Source: Ascarosepion bandense (lineage: Eukaryota; Mollusca; Cephalopoda; Sepiida; Sepiidae). From it: a DNA stretch of 64,000 nt. Shown piece after piece: positions 9,593 through 20,300 of this stretch. The stretch is taken from the NCBI GenBank assembly GCA_037127315.1, contig JBBBDQ010001122.1, forward strand, positions 4,344,501-4,408,500, given 5' to 3'. Each line of letters starts with the position of its first letter. Positions within the stretch are counted from its first letter, which is position 1. The notes beneath the pieces are model-generated. The model was not told where the DNA came from, made no database searches, and was given only the letters and a program-made list of their open reading frames with translations. The translations under genes were made by a program, and so were the position numbers.

Positions 9593-9976
9593 GCAAGATG
9601 TTTGTGTGTGTGTGTCTGTTTATCTGCCTGTATGTCTATATTTTTTCAGCCCTTTTTAGTTTTTGCTTCGGGTTTGGCTCTAAATAGGTACAATTGTTGT
9701 TCTTAGTCTCAGCCATGATACCATTTACTCAAAGGATTTATTTAGCCTTCAAAATTCAGTTTACAACGAAAAAATTTTTATTTGATATTGATACCAGGAA
9801 ATCAAAATTTGACTTGCATCCATTAATTTTTCGTTCAGTCTACGGTTTCGCTTTAACTGGAAACAACTATTGCTTTTTAGTCTTTCGTGCCAACGTCCAA
9901 AGAGTCTGAGCTCCAGGACCATGGCTTAGTTTTAAAGCTTTCATTACACCCGAGCAACGCAGGGCTATACTGCTAG
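9245..9976 (+). mobile_element. Non-autonomous Helitron, copy a
   Basis: The 5' end TCTAATCTTATTTATAAATG and the 3' end with a CCCGAG..(C)GGG hairpin followed by TATACTGCTAG|T match Helitron rules (5' TC, 3' hairpin then CTAG, insertion between A and T). The GGGCTGAACCGATTTTCTTG block and an internal (TA)n at ~9549-9587 are shared with the other copies. No Rep/helicase frame is present, so it depends on an enzyme encoded elsewhere. The 3' hairpin carries a mutation (AACGCAGGGC). Confidence 0.85.
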
Positions 9977-10230
9977 TCCCAAATAAAACAATGCTCAACA
10001 ACTAATACCTAAAGTTGTTCGATATGTATTTCGACGGTCCTGCCACTAGGGCAGCGATCACCAGCCGACAGAAGAAGATAATGTATTTTATTAGATTGAT
10101 CTCCTAATAAGTAAGAAATTAATGTAGTTTATGAATTTTTCGCATTGACTGGCTTTTTTCTTTCCTCTCTCCATCTTTCTTTATTTTTTTCTTTTCTTTC
10201 CACTCCTCTTTTTCTTCCTCTTTTGCTAAT

Positions 10231-10342
10231 GACGATATCACGTTGTAACACCGGTTTTGTCCGATTACTGTAGTTAAGCAGCGTTGAAGCTGGTTAGTAC
10301 CTACATGGATAACCGCTTGGGAATACCTGGGCCGTCAGCTTG
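10231..10342 (+). pseudogene. 5S rRNA-derived head of a chimeric SINE, copy 2
   Basis: Near full-length 5S match: ATCACGTTGTAACACCGG, then GTAGTTAAGCAGCGTTGAAG, GGTTAGTACCTACATGGAT, AACCGCTTGGGAATACCTGG. It is followed at once by a tRNA-like head. Many substitutions separate it from the copy at 1.2 kb, so the two are old and independent insertions of one family. Confidence 0.8.
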
Positions 10343-10490
10343 GATGTTCGGATGTTGTAATGGATAACGACTCGGAATGAGGAAATCGGAAACCCGTGTT
10401 CGAATTCCAGTCGGGTTCGTTATACTCACTTATGTGCAAATACCATTTGGGAACTTCTCTTTCCAGCTATTAGTTAAATAGTCAGACTTG
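10343..10490 (+). mobile_element. tRNA-derived body of the chimeric SINE, copy 2
   Basis: TTGTAATGGATAACGACTCGG, a B-box-like GTGTTCGAATTCC, then TATGTGCAAATACCATTTGG and CCAGCTATTAGTTAAATAG follow the usual SINE order. It ends near 10490 without the ACTG tail, as does copy 1. Confidence 0.75.
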
Positions 10491-10619
10491 TATCAGAAAA
10501 TCGTTATTTCCGAAAACTTCTTGCACTCCAAAAATGTTTCGGTTTTAAATAACCTCAAAAAAGTTGATAAGCCATAAAAAAACAAATCAATCAAAACGGT
10601 TTCTGTCCTTTCTCTCCCT

Positions 10620-11150
10620 TGTCCTGGTCCTGGGTATGACGGCAAACTGTGTCCGGCAGCAAGGCCTCTGATTGGGAGGTTGTGAGGAGCATGGAACCAC
10701 CGCTTAATTGCTGTTATTCCCAGGTTCACCCTGACCCGGGGTGGTAGCACCTGTTAGGGTCTCAGCTATGGGCAAATAGCTAACCGCCAAACTGGGGTCA
10801 AAACACAATGAAAGTATAAAAATACACTTTTATAGAAATATATTCATAAAAAGACTTTTATAAAAAAATATACATATTTTGAAGGAAAAATATTACCAAC
10901 AATACATTTTTGAAGAAAAATTATAACCGTAAAACATTTTTGAAGAAAAAAAATATTCTCAGCAAAACATTTTTGAAGACAAAACTAGAAAACATTTTCA
11001 GTTTTCTAAAATAAAAAAAAAAAAAGATTTCATTAGAATCTGAGTAAATCAACCTTTTCATGATAACCAAACATTTAAAAAAATCCTTTAAAACCCTACC
11101 TTTTTGGCATTAAATAATCCACAGTGGTTGATATGCCGTTAAACAAAATT
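10620..11150 (+). mobile_element. Unclassified repeat family X, copy 1
   Basis: Starts near GGTCCTGGGTATGACGG, contains GGCAGCAAGGCCTC, CCAGGTTCACCCTGACCCGG and GGGCAAATAGCTAA, then a ladder of degenerate ~30-bp units (CATTTTTGAAGAAAAA...), and ends with TTGATATGCCGTTAAAC. Copies with the same order lie at 39.06, 41.96 and, inverted, 52.2 kb. It has no coding frame and I do not recognise the family. Confidence 0.7.
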
Positions 11151-11159
11151 CAAACTCGA

Positions 11160-11720
11160 ATTCCTTCCTCTCCTTTCTCTCCTTTCTCGCTTTCCTCTCT
11201 TTCCTCTCCTTTCCTCTCCTTTCCTCTCCTTTCCTCTCCTTCCCTCTCTTTCCTCTCCTTCCCTCTCCTTTATTTCCTTTCCTCTCCTTTCCTCTCCTTT
11301 CTTTCCTTTCCTCTCCTTTCCTCTCCTTTCTTTCCTTTCCTCTCCTTCTTCCCTTTCTCTCCTTTCTTCTCCTTCTTCCCTTTCTCTCCTTTCTTCTGTT
11401 TTTTCCTTTTCTTCTTTCTCCCCTTTATGCTTTTCTCCTTTACTCTACTTTTTAATATTAATTCATTTCCTTCTTTTCTCTATTCCTTTTTTCTTTTTCT
11501 TTTTTTTTCTCCTACCATTTCTCTCATCATTATATTTCCTCCTCGTTCTTGCTTCTTTTTCTGTTCCTCTCTTTCTTCCGTACTTTTCGTCTCTTCCTCC
11601 CTTTTCTTATACCCTTTATTCTATCTTTTCATCTTTTCCTTCATTTTTTTTTTTTTTTACTTCTTTCGTGTTTTTTTTTTTTTTCGGTCCCCCTCACATC
11701 TTCCGTCTTTCCTTCTCTTC
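11160..11720. repeat. Pyrimidine-rich degenerate repeat (TTTCCTCTCC)n
   Basis: Strand-asymmetric C/T tract built from TTTCCTCTCC-type units, grading into poly-T/C. The 226-residue Ser/Phe/Leu open frame across it is a composition artefact. Confidence 0.9.
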
Positions 11721-11799
11721 TCTTTTCAGAATGATTTGTCTTGGTCATCCGAAACCTCTGTACTTTCTTTCTCTCTGCTCTCACTGTCTTTCGCACTGG

Positions 11800-12219
11800 A
11801 ATAAATAAATAAATAATAGTGTACCGGGAGAACTAGAAAGGCAGACTGAGACAAAGAGCAGAGTTGAAGTGAACACAAGTGGTGGGGGTGGGGGGGCCTC
11901 GGTATTAAAAGCCGTAGAATATTCTAGAACAGACACGAACCTACCGAGCAGGGTCGGTATGACCTTGACAGCAACGGTTCTCGAGCTATAAAGTGCATAG
12001 ACAGATTTGATTACTCCTGGTTGACTAATCAACGTGAAGGAAAACTGAAGAACTTAACGTCAGAAGCGTCAGAATTAAAACCAAGAAGGAAAAAAAACCG
12101 CCGGCGATTTTCATTTCCGGTGTTTTTTTTTTGGGGGGGGGGGGGTTCAGTTTGCGAACAACTCAGAGAAAACCATCTTGGTCATCATTTGTTCTTTTTT
12201 TTTTTTTTGCGTAACTATT
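11800..12219. other. No gene; A/G-rich with a short T9G12 tract
   Basis: No recognisable repeat or gene. The TTTTTTTTT-GGGGGGGG run near 12122-12146 is a homopolymer pair. Confidence 0.6.
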
Positions 12220-12524
12220 TTTTTTTTAATCGTATCACCCCGAGCTAGGCGGTAACGCCACTGATGTGAAGGGGGTATTTAATAGTAAAAAGATTGGAAA
12301 AGAGAAAGCCGGAAACCACATCCTAAACAGGGAACAAGGGATGAGCCTCTTAACTTGTTCAATAGACGAGGGTGGAGTGTGAACCGGGCGATAGATAGAT
12401 CTACTCCAATTGAAAAAAAAAAAGTGAGAAGATTGGAAAAAAGAAAGCCGGAAACCACATCCTAAGCAGGGAACAATGGATAAGCCTCTTAACCTGTTCA
12501 ATAGACGTGGGTGGAGTGTGAATT
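12220..12524 (-). mobile_element. LINE-tailed SINE-like element, two body units
   Basis: Same layout as at 3.25 kb: T-run plus AATCGTATCACCCCGAGC (the 3' tail on the minus strand), then two tandem body units separated by an A-run. The second unit is truncated after GGTGGAGTGTGAATT. Confidence 0.75.
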
Positions 12525-12722
12525 ATCTCGAGATCAAGCAGCATCAATGTCTTTAACAGATTTGATTTTTATCAAGTGTTCCAAGAAGTAGAACTTCAGA
12601 TAAACCTTTCTATTATTCCTTCTTCTTTTCTGAATATTTCACTCCAAGTAAAGTGATAAAGCAACTAAGACAAAAAGGTGGTTGCTGAGAGTAAAATAAA
12701 CTGAGGAAAACTTTACCCAGAA

Positions 12723-13040
12723 GTCAGTCAGTCAGTCAGTTAAGTGCCATATCTGATACACGCTTTGGGCGATCATGTCTATTTAGAGACATGACTGGCT
12801 GGGCAGAAGATTATCCCGCAGTAGGTTGCCATTGCTTTCTGCGGTAGACTGGTTGCCGACCAAGGCTAGAGAACCCAGTCTGTTCTATTATTTAACCCTT
12901 AACTGAAGGGTAGAGACGGATTAATACCTTTCTCAATGGTATTTGTGCGCAAGTGAATGAAAGGAATTCAACTGGAATTCGAACTCGGCTCCCCGATTTG
13001 GCGTTCCGAGTCGATATCCACTGCAACAGAACGCACATCC
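12723..13040 (-). mobile_element. tRNA-derived SINE, full length
   Basis: Minus-strand copy with an expanded terminal repeat (five CAGT units at the plus-strand left end), a complete body, and head CGAATTCCAGTTGAATTCC with A-box at the right end. Confidence 0.9.
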
Positions 13041-13174
13041 TTTACCGAGAAGAAAGGACAATAAAAAAAGGATTCAGGGAGACATAGAATAACAATTGAC
13101 GCTACCACATGTGAGAAGTACAAGAAAATATTAACATAGAACAGTTGTAAAATGATGAAACCTGTCTATCAATC

Positions 13175-13476
13175 TAGTCAGCCAAGTGCTATACGTGATA
13201 CACATTTGGGCGATCATGTTCTTTCGATTCAAGTCTGAGCAGGCAGAAGATTTTCTCGCAATAGTTTGCCATTTCTTTCTGTGGTAGACTGGTTGATAAC
13301 CAAGGATAAAGAATCCAATCTGTCGTGCTATTTAACCCATAAATGGAGGAAGAAGAGATGGATTTATACCTTTCCCAAGGGTATTTTCGCATAAGTGAAT
13401 GCAACGAATTCGACTGGAACTCGAACTTCTGATTTCTCGTTCCGAGCCGATATCCTTTGCCCCACAACGCACATCC
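13175..13476 (-). mobile_element. tRNA-derived SINE, full length
   Basis: Second minus-strand copy only about 135 bp from the previous one. All blocks are present, with more substitutions; the CATGTCTC hairpin is degraded, so it is probably older. Confidence 0.85.
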
Positions 13477-13621
13477 AGATGTATTCTAAAAAATATTCAT
13501 ATATTATTGAAAATATTCATTCTATTCCATAATAATAAACATTTACAAGGATTATTTCTATAGAGGAGTTTTACAAATTTAATAACAATAGAAAATGTTT
13601 GTAAATTTTTAAAATTAAATA

Positions 13622-14145
13622 CATGTACAGTCTTCTTTGGGACGTAAGCGATCATGGCTTCCCGCATCTCCCTATCCCTTATAACTCTTAACACCCTTTC
13701 TCTTGTTACTTTTACAAATATTCCATCCAATTGTTCAAGCCTGTCAAGTATGTCCCACGTTGATTTCTCCTGTCCCTTTTTCCTGCTATCCGCCCTGTGA
13801 GTATCAGTTTCTCCAAGAAACTTCACTGTCCTTTTCTGATGTGAAATATTAGTTTCCTTTTTGTCTGCATCCTCTCCAAAACCTCATCGTTGCTTACATG
13901 TTCGGTCCATGGTATCCTCAGCACCCTTCTGTAGAACCACATTTCGGCTGCTTAAAGTCTTTCCGTTATCTTTGAGATTGTCCAGCATTCGCTGCCATAT
14001 TCTTTTCTTTGTTTCCAATGAAATTTTCCGGTCTCTCAATATTCTACTTAGCTTTTGAAATGCATCTTTGGCCATGCTAATACACCTTCAGAACTCAGTG
14101 TCGCACTTTCCGTCCCCCGTTAGAACACTTTACAGGTATTTAAAT
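13622..14145 (-). mobile_element. Second LINE family, C-terminal remnant
   Basis: Minus-strand reading gives MWFYRRVLRIPWTEHVSN-like sequence and, upstream, SRNVVLQKGAE / FQKLSRILRDRKISLETKKR. The last is the conserved region just before the C-terminal tail in this LINE family. Frameshifts separate the pieces. Confidence 0.7.
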
Positions 14146-14195
14146 TTCTGTACCTGCTTGAGTATAGTATCCCCAGAAAAAAAAAAAAATATATA

Positions 14196-14284
14196 TATAT
14201 ATATATATCCCTCCTGTTACAGTGTCAGCTCAGTTCATTCTCTTTTCTACCAGTCATTATACCTCTTGCTGCGTGTTCGCTCTT
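14196..14284. repeat. Dispersed repeat shared with 2.4 kb
   Basis: TCCCTCCTGTTACAG, CTCAGTTCATTCTCTTT and TGCTGCGTGTTCGC follow the same order as the 2.4 kb copy, again after a (TA)n run. Confidence 0.6.
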
Positions 14285-14404
14285 TAAAGTTTCCATTTTT
14301 TTTGTTTTTTGTTGTTTTTCTTCTTTTTTTTTTCTTTTTTTTTGCAATAATTATGCTGTCGAGTTGTGAAGAACATATGATAATGTTGTCAATTTATGTG
14401 TTCA

Positions 14405-14662
14405 CTAGCAGTATAGCCCGGCGTTGCTCGGGTGTAATGAAAGCTTTAAAACTAATCTATGGTCCTGGAGCTCAGACTCTTTGGACGTTGGCACCAAAGA
14501 CTAAAAAGCAATTGTTGTCTCCAGTTAAAGCGAAACCGTAGACTGAAAGAAAAATGAATGAATGTACGTCAAATTTTGAAGTTTGGTGAGAATCGGATAA
14601 AAATTGTGGATTTGTATAAAGGACATACAGACAGATAAACAGACACACACACAAACATCTTG

Positions 14663-14697
<35 letters not shown>

Positions 14698-15022
14698 CGA
14701 TTTTCTATACTATTGTAAGAACTGCAACCTTGAGACTTCTGAATATCGTTTCTTATGTCTTTGTCTATGAGTGTATCAAATTTGATTAAAATCGGACCAC
14801 TCCTTCTATAACCCGATTTTTACGATTATAGATTTTCGATATTTATCGGGGGTACGTCGACACAAAACCTAGCTAAGAACACTCGCAGACGCTTATAGTA
14901 CAACTGGGTAAATTTTCAAGAAAATCGGTTCAGCCGTTTCAGAGTCTACAGGTAACGGACACACATACACACAATCACACACACCCACACAAACAAAATT
15001 CCATTTATCAAATAAGTTTAGA
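14405..15022 (-). mobile_element. Non-autonomous Helitron, copy b
   Basis: Inverted copy: the left end reads CTAGCAGTATAGCCCGGCG (3' CTAG plus hairpin) and the right end CAAATAAGTTTAGA (5' TC). It contains the internal (TA)n and the AAATCGGTTCAGCCGTTTC block. It is flanked by A/T as expected for Helitron insertion. Confidence 0.85.
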
Positions 15023-15143
15023 TTTCTGTATATCCTATTTCTCTGGATAATATGATATGAACTCTGTATACAGATCTATTGCTTAATATTTTATATTAAA
15101 TAGGTCTTTTTGGATTATCATATCTGTTTACGGACTTGGCATC

Positions 15144-15144
<1 letters not shown>

Positions 15145-15180
<36 letters not shown>
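15145..15180. repeat. (TA)n microsatellite
   Basis: Pure TA run of about 17 units. Confidence 0.9.
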
Positions 15181-15181
<1 letters not shown>

Positions 15182-15260
15182 AGGTGAAGAGAACTAACAG
15201 ACTTAGAATCCAGAGTTGTCCGGTATTTACATTTTTTAAAATTGCTCAATACAACATAAA

Positions 15261-15261
<1 letters not shown>

Positions 15262-15299
<38 letters not shown>
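15262..15299. repeat. (GT)n microsatellite
   Basis: Pure GT run of about 18 units. Confidence 0.95.
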
Positions 15300-15300
<1 letters not shown>

Positions 15301-16780
15301 CTCTTTACCTTTTCTACCAGCAAAGTGGGTGGGTGTCTGTTTCACTTAAAATTACGTGATCGGCCTGCTAGATGGCGATTTTGAAAATTTGAACTTTCTA
15401 CTTCATTCCCCTTCACCCCCTTGTTTCTATTATTTTTAACCTTACTTCCCTTTTCTACCTTTCGTAATCTAAGCCCCCTCCCAACGCCGCTGGGCCGTTT
15501 CCCACTTCTCCCATTGCTTCGTTCCATGAGATTTCCTGCCGTATATAATTATTGTCATAAATTATTTGGCTGCCAAATTATCAAGAACTTGCACGAGCTT
15601 TTTCAAACACTTAAAATATACTGAGAAGCGTTTGAAAATTTTGACAAGGCCGGAAATAACAAGTACCAGAAGCTGAACTGAGATCTCACTCACTCACACA
15701 CCGGTTAATCGGGTCATCTATTTATTTGAACCAAATTTTACAAAGCGAAAGCAAATCCGCTATATTTGCAACATTTTTTTATCGTTTATTTGAGCCAGCA
15801 AGCCATTTACTTTGGCCAGCATGAACAAATCAAAGTGAGTCATTGCCGATTCATTTACTGATTCAGAGCTGGTGTGTACCACCGTGATCTTTGCTATAAT
15901 AACAAAAAGGCCTCTCTACTCAAATATGACGTCATCAAGTGTAGTCAAGCTAAAGGGAGACAATTCATTTAAAGGCAGATATTGATTGTTAAGTTCAATG
16001 TTTTACGAAGTGATTAAAATTTTCAAAATTGAATTAATGACAATAAAAGAATAATAAAACACACTAAATATATAAAAATGTTATATTTATTTGTTTATTT
16101 ATTTATAAAATGTTTCCAATTTTCTTTTTTTTATATTTAAATTTTTTTCCCATTATATTGTCATTTTTCTTTTGGCAAAAATTATTTAATATAGCATTTG
16201 TAGAAGTTCACACTAACATTTTTTCTATGTTTTTCTTGTTGTTATTGCGACGGTTGTGATACTACCCAAGCCTGATTGGGGGCCCCAAGCAATGCTTTGT
16301 GATTGTCGCTATCTTACCAACATTTTTTTTTCTGTCTACAATTATAAAGGCTACAAATTAATCTATGTATATCTAACTATTACAGGATGTAAAGTATTAG
16401 GACTTCGACGTCATTCTGGGGTCTTTTATTTTATTTTAATTTTATTTTATTTCAAAAACCGTGAATTTTTGCCCATGTTAAGTCTCGTAAAACACGATAT
16501 AAAATTCACTATTTTTTATCAGTAATTTTGAATGTGTTAAATTAATTTTTTTAACAAAAACATTAAGCTGAACACAGAACATTGTTGGTTTATTTAAGAT
16601 GAAACGATCTATTATAACATGTCTCTAATTTGTATTTACATACATTGTATTTATTTTCAATTACTCTAGTTAAATTGTACAACTATATTGCATATGATCC
16701 TTTATTGTATGTAACTAGGTTGAAGTAAAATGTGTATTTGTCTATCTTTTTGAGATGAAGTAGTATTTACATTAATTACA
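15300..16780. other. No feature seen
   Basis: A/T-rich, T-rich on the plus strand in places; no recognisable gene, RNA or repeat family. Among the least repetitive-looking parts of the window. Confidence 0.55.
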
Positions 16781-17054
16781 TTGTTCGGGCTGTTCACGAC
16801 GTTTTGACCGTTGTATACTCCGGCCTACTTCAGGTGCTTGGAATTCTGAGCCGAACCCTTTATTTCGTCACTGGACCCAGTGAATCAAAGCGTTAGTTAG
16901 ATCCACTGACTTGACCCAAAGAGTGGTAAGTTCAATACCTGTCTACAGCGGTGGTGAACAAAAAACTGATTTGTGTTAAACTCAAACTCTTACTTCATTG
17001 TGCCTGTTTTAAAAATAGTCGTGGTAATTAATCTGATGCGCCTTCTAGACTTTA

Positions 17055-17365
17055 TGAATTTAAGTGCAATACTAGATTGACAAGGTCTCATCATTTTTCA
17101 TTTGATTTGGCTAGATGTAACTGTAAATTCTATGCTAACAGTTTTTTTTTTCTCGCTCTTCTCGCGAGTAGAACTCTTTTCCTGCTTCTTGCTTTCCAGA
17201 CAAACTTGATATTCAAAAATGTAATTGCAATACCAGGTTTTATCTTCGGTCTTCTTGATTCCGCTTCTTTTATTGTTCTCACTTTTTAATAATGTTTTAT
17301 TTTTCTTCATTCACATTCAGTAACCCCTTGTTTTAGTAACTTTGTTGCATTGCTTGTGTTGAAAT
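17055..17365 (+). mobile_element. Highly decayed jockey-type LINE 3' end
   Basis: Plus-strand translation has TRSHHFSFDLARCNCKFYAN, SFF..LASRTLFLL and FQTNLIFKN. These align in order with ATRSHPF..KPIKCNPNFYSN, FFPRTSRLWNSLP and FPDGYNLQEF of the better copies. A weak 3' tail follows (AGTAACCCCTTG ... GTGTTGAAATGAAT). It is one of the oldest copies here. Confidence 0.55.
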
Positions 17366-17370
17366 GAATA

Positions 17371-17794
17371 CAAACACCTGTACTACTTGAAAAGAAAAAT
17401 GTGTCTAACAACTTCTGATAATTTTGTCTTTATCTTGATACCATCAAGTTTGAAAGGACGTGTAATTTTACTGCTTTCAACACGAGCCAAAAACATTACA
17501 TTTTTCTTTTGTTTTCTAAATCGTGTTGGTTGCTTAATTCGATAAAACATCTAGCCAACCATCAGATTTATCCAATGTAGCTCTACACTCATTTTGAAAA
17601 TCTAATGTTGATAAAATGAGCTTATATGTACTCCTTTATATTTCTGTATATAATATTTGCGTAAGAAATCGTAGTTTGATTGCTTTCAGGTAGTTGGCCG
17701 ATGTTTTTAATATTCTGTAACATTTCTGTTTATATTTGCAAGGTCAGCTTAAAATATTTCCTTACTAGTTATTACAATCTTCTTGATTATTTCT
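17371..17794. other. No feature seen
   Basis: A/T-rich, no recognisable signature. Confidence 0.55.
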
Positions 17795-18445
17795 TTGGTA
17801 AATGTTCCTTTTAGGTGCCGACGGCTTTTCCCCCTTCAAATTTATCCAAAATAGCATTATTTCTGTGAAAATGTATCTGCTGAACCCAAATCAACAATTA
17901 GTTATTGAAGGAACTTACCTTTTTTGCTTTGAAAGCACATAAAAAAACGAACTATATCTCGCACTTTTTCTCTCCCGTAACTCTCACGAAGTCATGTAAT
18001 TAACTGCAGAATGACGTTCTACGTAGGCAGCAATTTTCTGTCGATTTTCTTCCTTTACTGAAACTTCCGGCGATGTACTTCCTGTTATGAAAGTAATAAG
18101 TGTAGAACTACAATAGCGCATTACTTTCATTACCGGAAGTACATCGCCAGAAGTATCAGTAAATGAAGAAAAATCGACCAAAAATCTGCCAAAATTCGTT
18201 CACATATGCAGTACGTCATTCTGCAGTTAATTACATGACTTTGTGAGAGTTACGGGAGAGAAAAAGCGCAAGATATAGTTAGTTTTTTTTATGGACATTT
18301 AGATAAAAAAAAAAGAAAAGGTAAGTTTCTTCAATAACTAACAGTTGATTTGAGTTCAGCATATACATTTGCACAGAGATAATGCTATTTTTGGATAAAT
18401 TTCAAGGGGAAAAGCGTCGGGAATTACAACGAAAATTTACCATTT
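17795..18445. mobile_element. Long foldback element (~300-bp arms)
   Basis: The left arm from ~17797 (GGTAAATG...GACGGCTTTTCCCCC) is repeated in inverse at the right end (GGGGAAAAGCGTC...TTTACC). The arms pair almost to the centre, where the sequence around 18094-18116 forms the loop. Mismatches and small indels are scattered. No coding capacity. It looks like a foldback/MITE or an inverted duplication. Confidence 0.8.
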
Positions 18446-20060
18446 TTTTCTCAAATCTTTATTTCAGACATTCCTAAATTCCCTTTTGTCTTTGGCTGAT
18501 ATTGCCAATGTTTACAATCTTTTTGACGGCTTAATAATTTTTAAGGTTTCCATAACTCAATACCTTTTATAATACCTTGTTTCTTTTGTGAGCTTATATT
18601 TTTCTTGTAAGCTTGCAAGGGTCCGTGAGCATTTTTATTCCAATATAGTAATAGTTGAATCTTAATTTTTCCTTTTTATTATTCATGGGCTGCTCTCATT
18701 TTCTTAGGTAAATATTATTAATAATAATAATCCTTAAAGCTGGTTTTCCCGGTTGGCACTCAGAGGAAGTGGAGAAAACAGAGAGAGATTCTTTTGATAT
18801 TTGTAGCCACACAGGTCTTTCATCTTTCTTCTCCCGTCAATTTCCCACCCACGTTTGAGTCGGAAACAAAAACAGTACTCACTCTGAACCTATTGTCTGA
18901 CCCCAACCACCGTTGCTAAAATACATGCTCATTTTTTTTTTAATTTTATTTTCCATATTTGTTGTGGGGGAAATAAGGTACCTCCGATAAAACAAATCAA
19001 GTAGAAAGACACCTTAATTAAAGGATTCATAGAGTTCCGAGACAGTTCTGGGAGAATTCAAATAGTTCTCATAATTTGGATAGTGTTTGTTCGAGTACCT
19101 TTGGAATCGGTCAAGATGTAATATTATAACCGTTAGTAGCAATTTATACCAGTGGCAACGAGGAATCGAAAGTTATATGTAGTATGAAAAATATCTTTTT
19201 TTGCTGCTGTGCACATAATAGTGACAACGAGAAATTCGAACCATGTTGGTGTAAAATTTTTATTTGCTGTATATAAAGAAAAAGATTTTAGAAAAATTAT
19301 TTGTTTAAGTGATAAAAATACAGCAGCAGCGACAACAGCAGTTGTCTTTTCTGCTTATTTAATAGATACGAGCAAGTTTACAGAGAAGAATGCAGCGACT
19401 GGGAAGACTAAAGAAAAACAAGACTTTTGTTGAGAAAGTAGAGCATGAAACATACTGTAATTTTGTTCTGCCACGAAAGTCAGGAGAAATTTAAAGAAAC
19501 GGTAAATATTCTGACTACAATTTATAGCGACAAAATTTCGTTATTCAATACTCGTTGGAAATGTTTGAATCTGACGAAAAATGACAATTAATTTTTTACA
19601 TATGCTGGAATCGTTAACAAAGAGTGTGAAAGATTCAAATTAGCGAGCTGACTCCAGATAAGTTTAAAGGTTTAATTTTTGTTCGTTAATGTCGAAAAAA
19701 GACTCGAAATACGTAGTAGAATCCTAACGAAACTATAAGAAAATAAAAATGAACCCTACAAGAAATAGCGGACGAATTTCAGAGAATCCTAAAACCAAAT
19801 CGTATTACGAGGGAAATTGAAAAAAAGAATACGCATATATACGATCCAAAGAAAAATGTAGAAAAAAGCATAATCCACGTTTCAGATGTGGAAATTTACA
19901 TCCCTGAGACACCTGATCAGATCCTTGTCTTTTTCGACCGGCTGATCCTCTATCCGTAGACATGGCCTCATCTGAGTTCTTCTCCGCCTGAAGACAGAGT
20001 ACGATAAGCACGCTGAGACGAGATGTAGCACAATGTCGGCCTTTACGTGAGGAAAGCTCG
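18446..20060. other. No feature seen
   Basis: No recognisable gene or repeat. Short open frames have no family resemblance I can name. Confidence 0.5.
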
Positions 20061-20300
20061 TTCCAATGACCAAAATGGAAATTCCAAGCTTTTAAGATTT
20101 TCCGTAGACCTTGCATAAAGCAGGGTCGGAAGCAGAGAGTCCGACAAGTAAGATTGCGACGTGGAAATCTGGTTATTTATCCGTCTTCCCGTTGAGGTGG
20201 AATACAGAACAAGGCTACTTTATTGTGGGAATTCCGAGCTTTTAAGCACGGGCAAAAAAATTTCCCGTAGATCCTACACAAGCCAGAGTCGGCCACCTGT
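20061..20300. repeat. Direct repeat pair, degenerate
   Basis: GGAAATTCCAAGCTTTTAAG near 20076 and GGGAATTCCGAGCTTTTAAG near 20226 are followed by matching TTTCCCGTAGA(T/C)C(C/T)T and CAGRGTCGG blocks, so a unit of about 150-160 bp is present twice. Family unknown. Confidence 0.5.

Noticed and set aside
11124..11804. 226-residue Ser/Phe/Leu-rich open frame
   Set aside because: It lies wholly in a pyrimidine-rich low-complexity tract where stops are rare.
16795..16850. Minus-strand CUGAAGUA ... CAAAACGUCGUG motif as a hammerhead or Penelope-like end
   Set aside because: It resembles motifs seen near Penelope-like element ends, but GAAA and CUGANGA are not both present.
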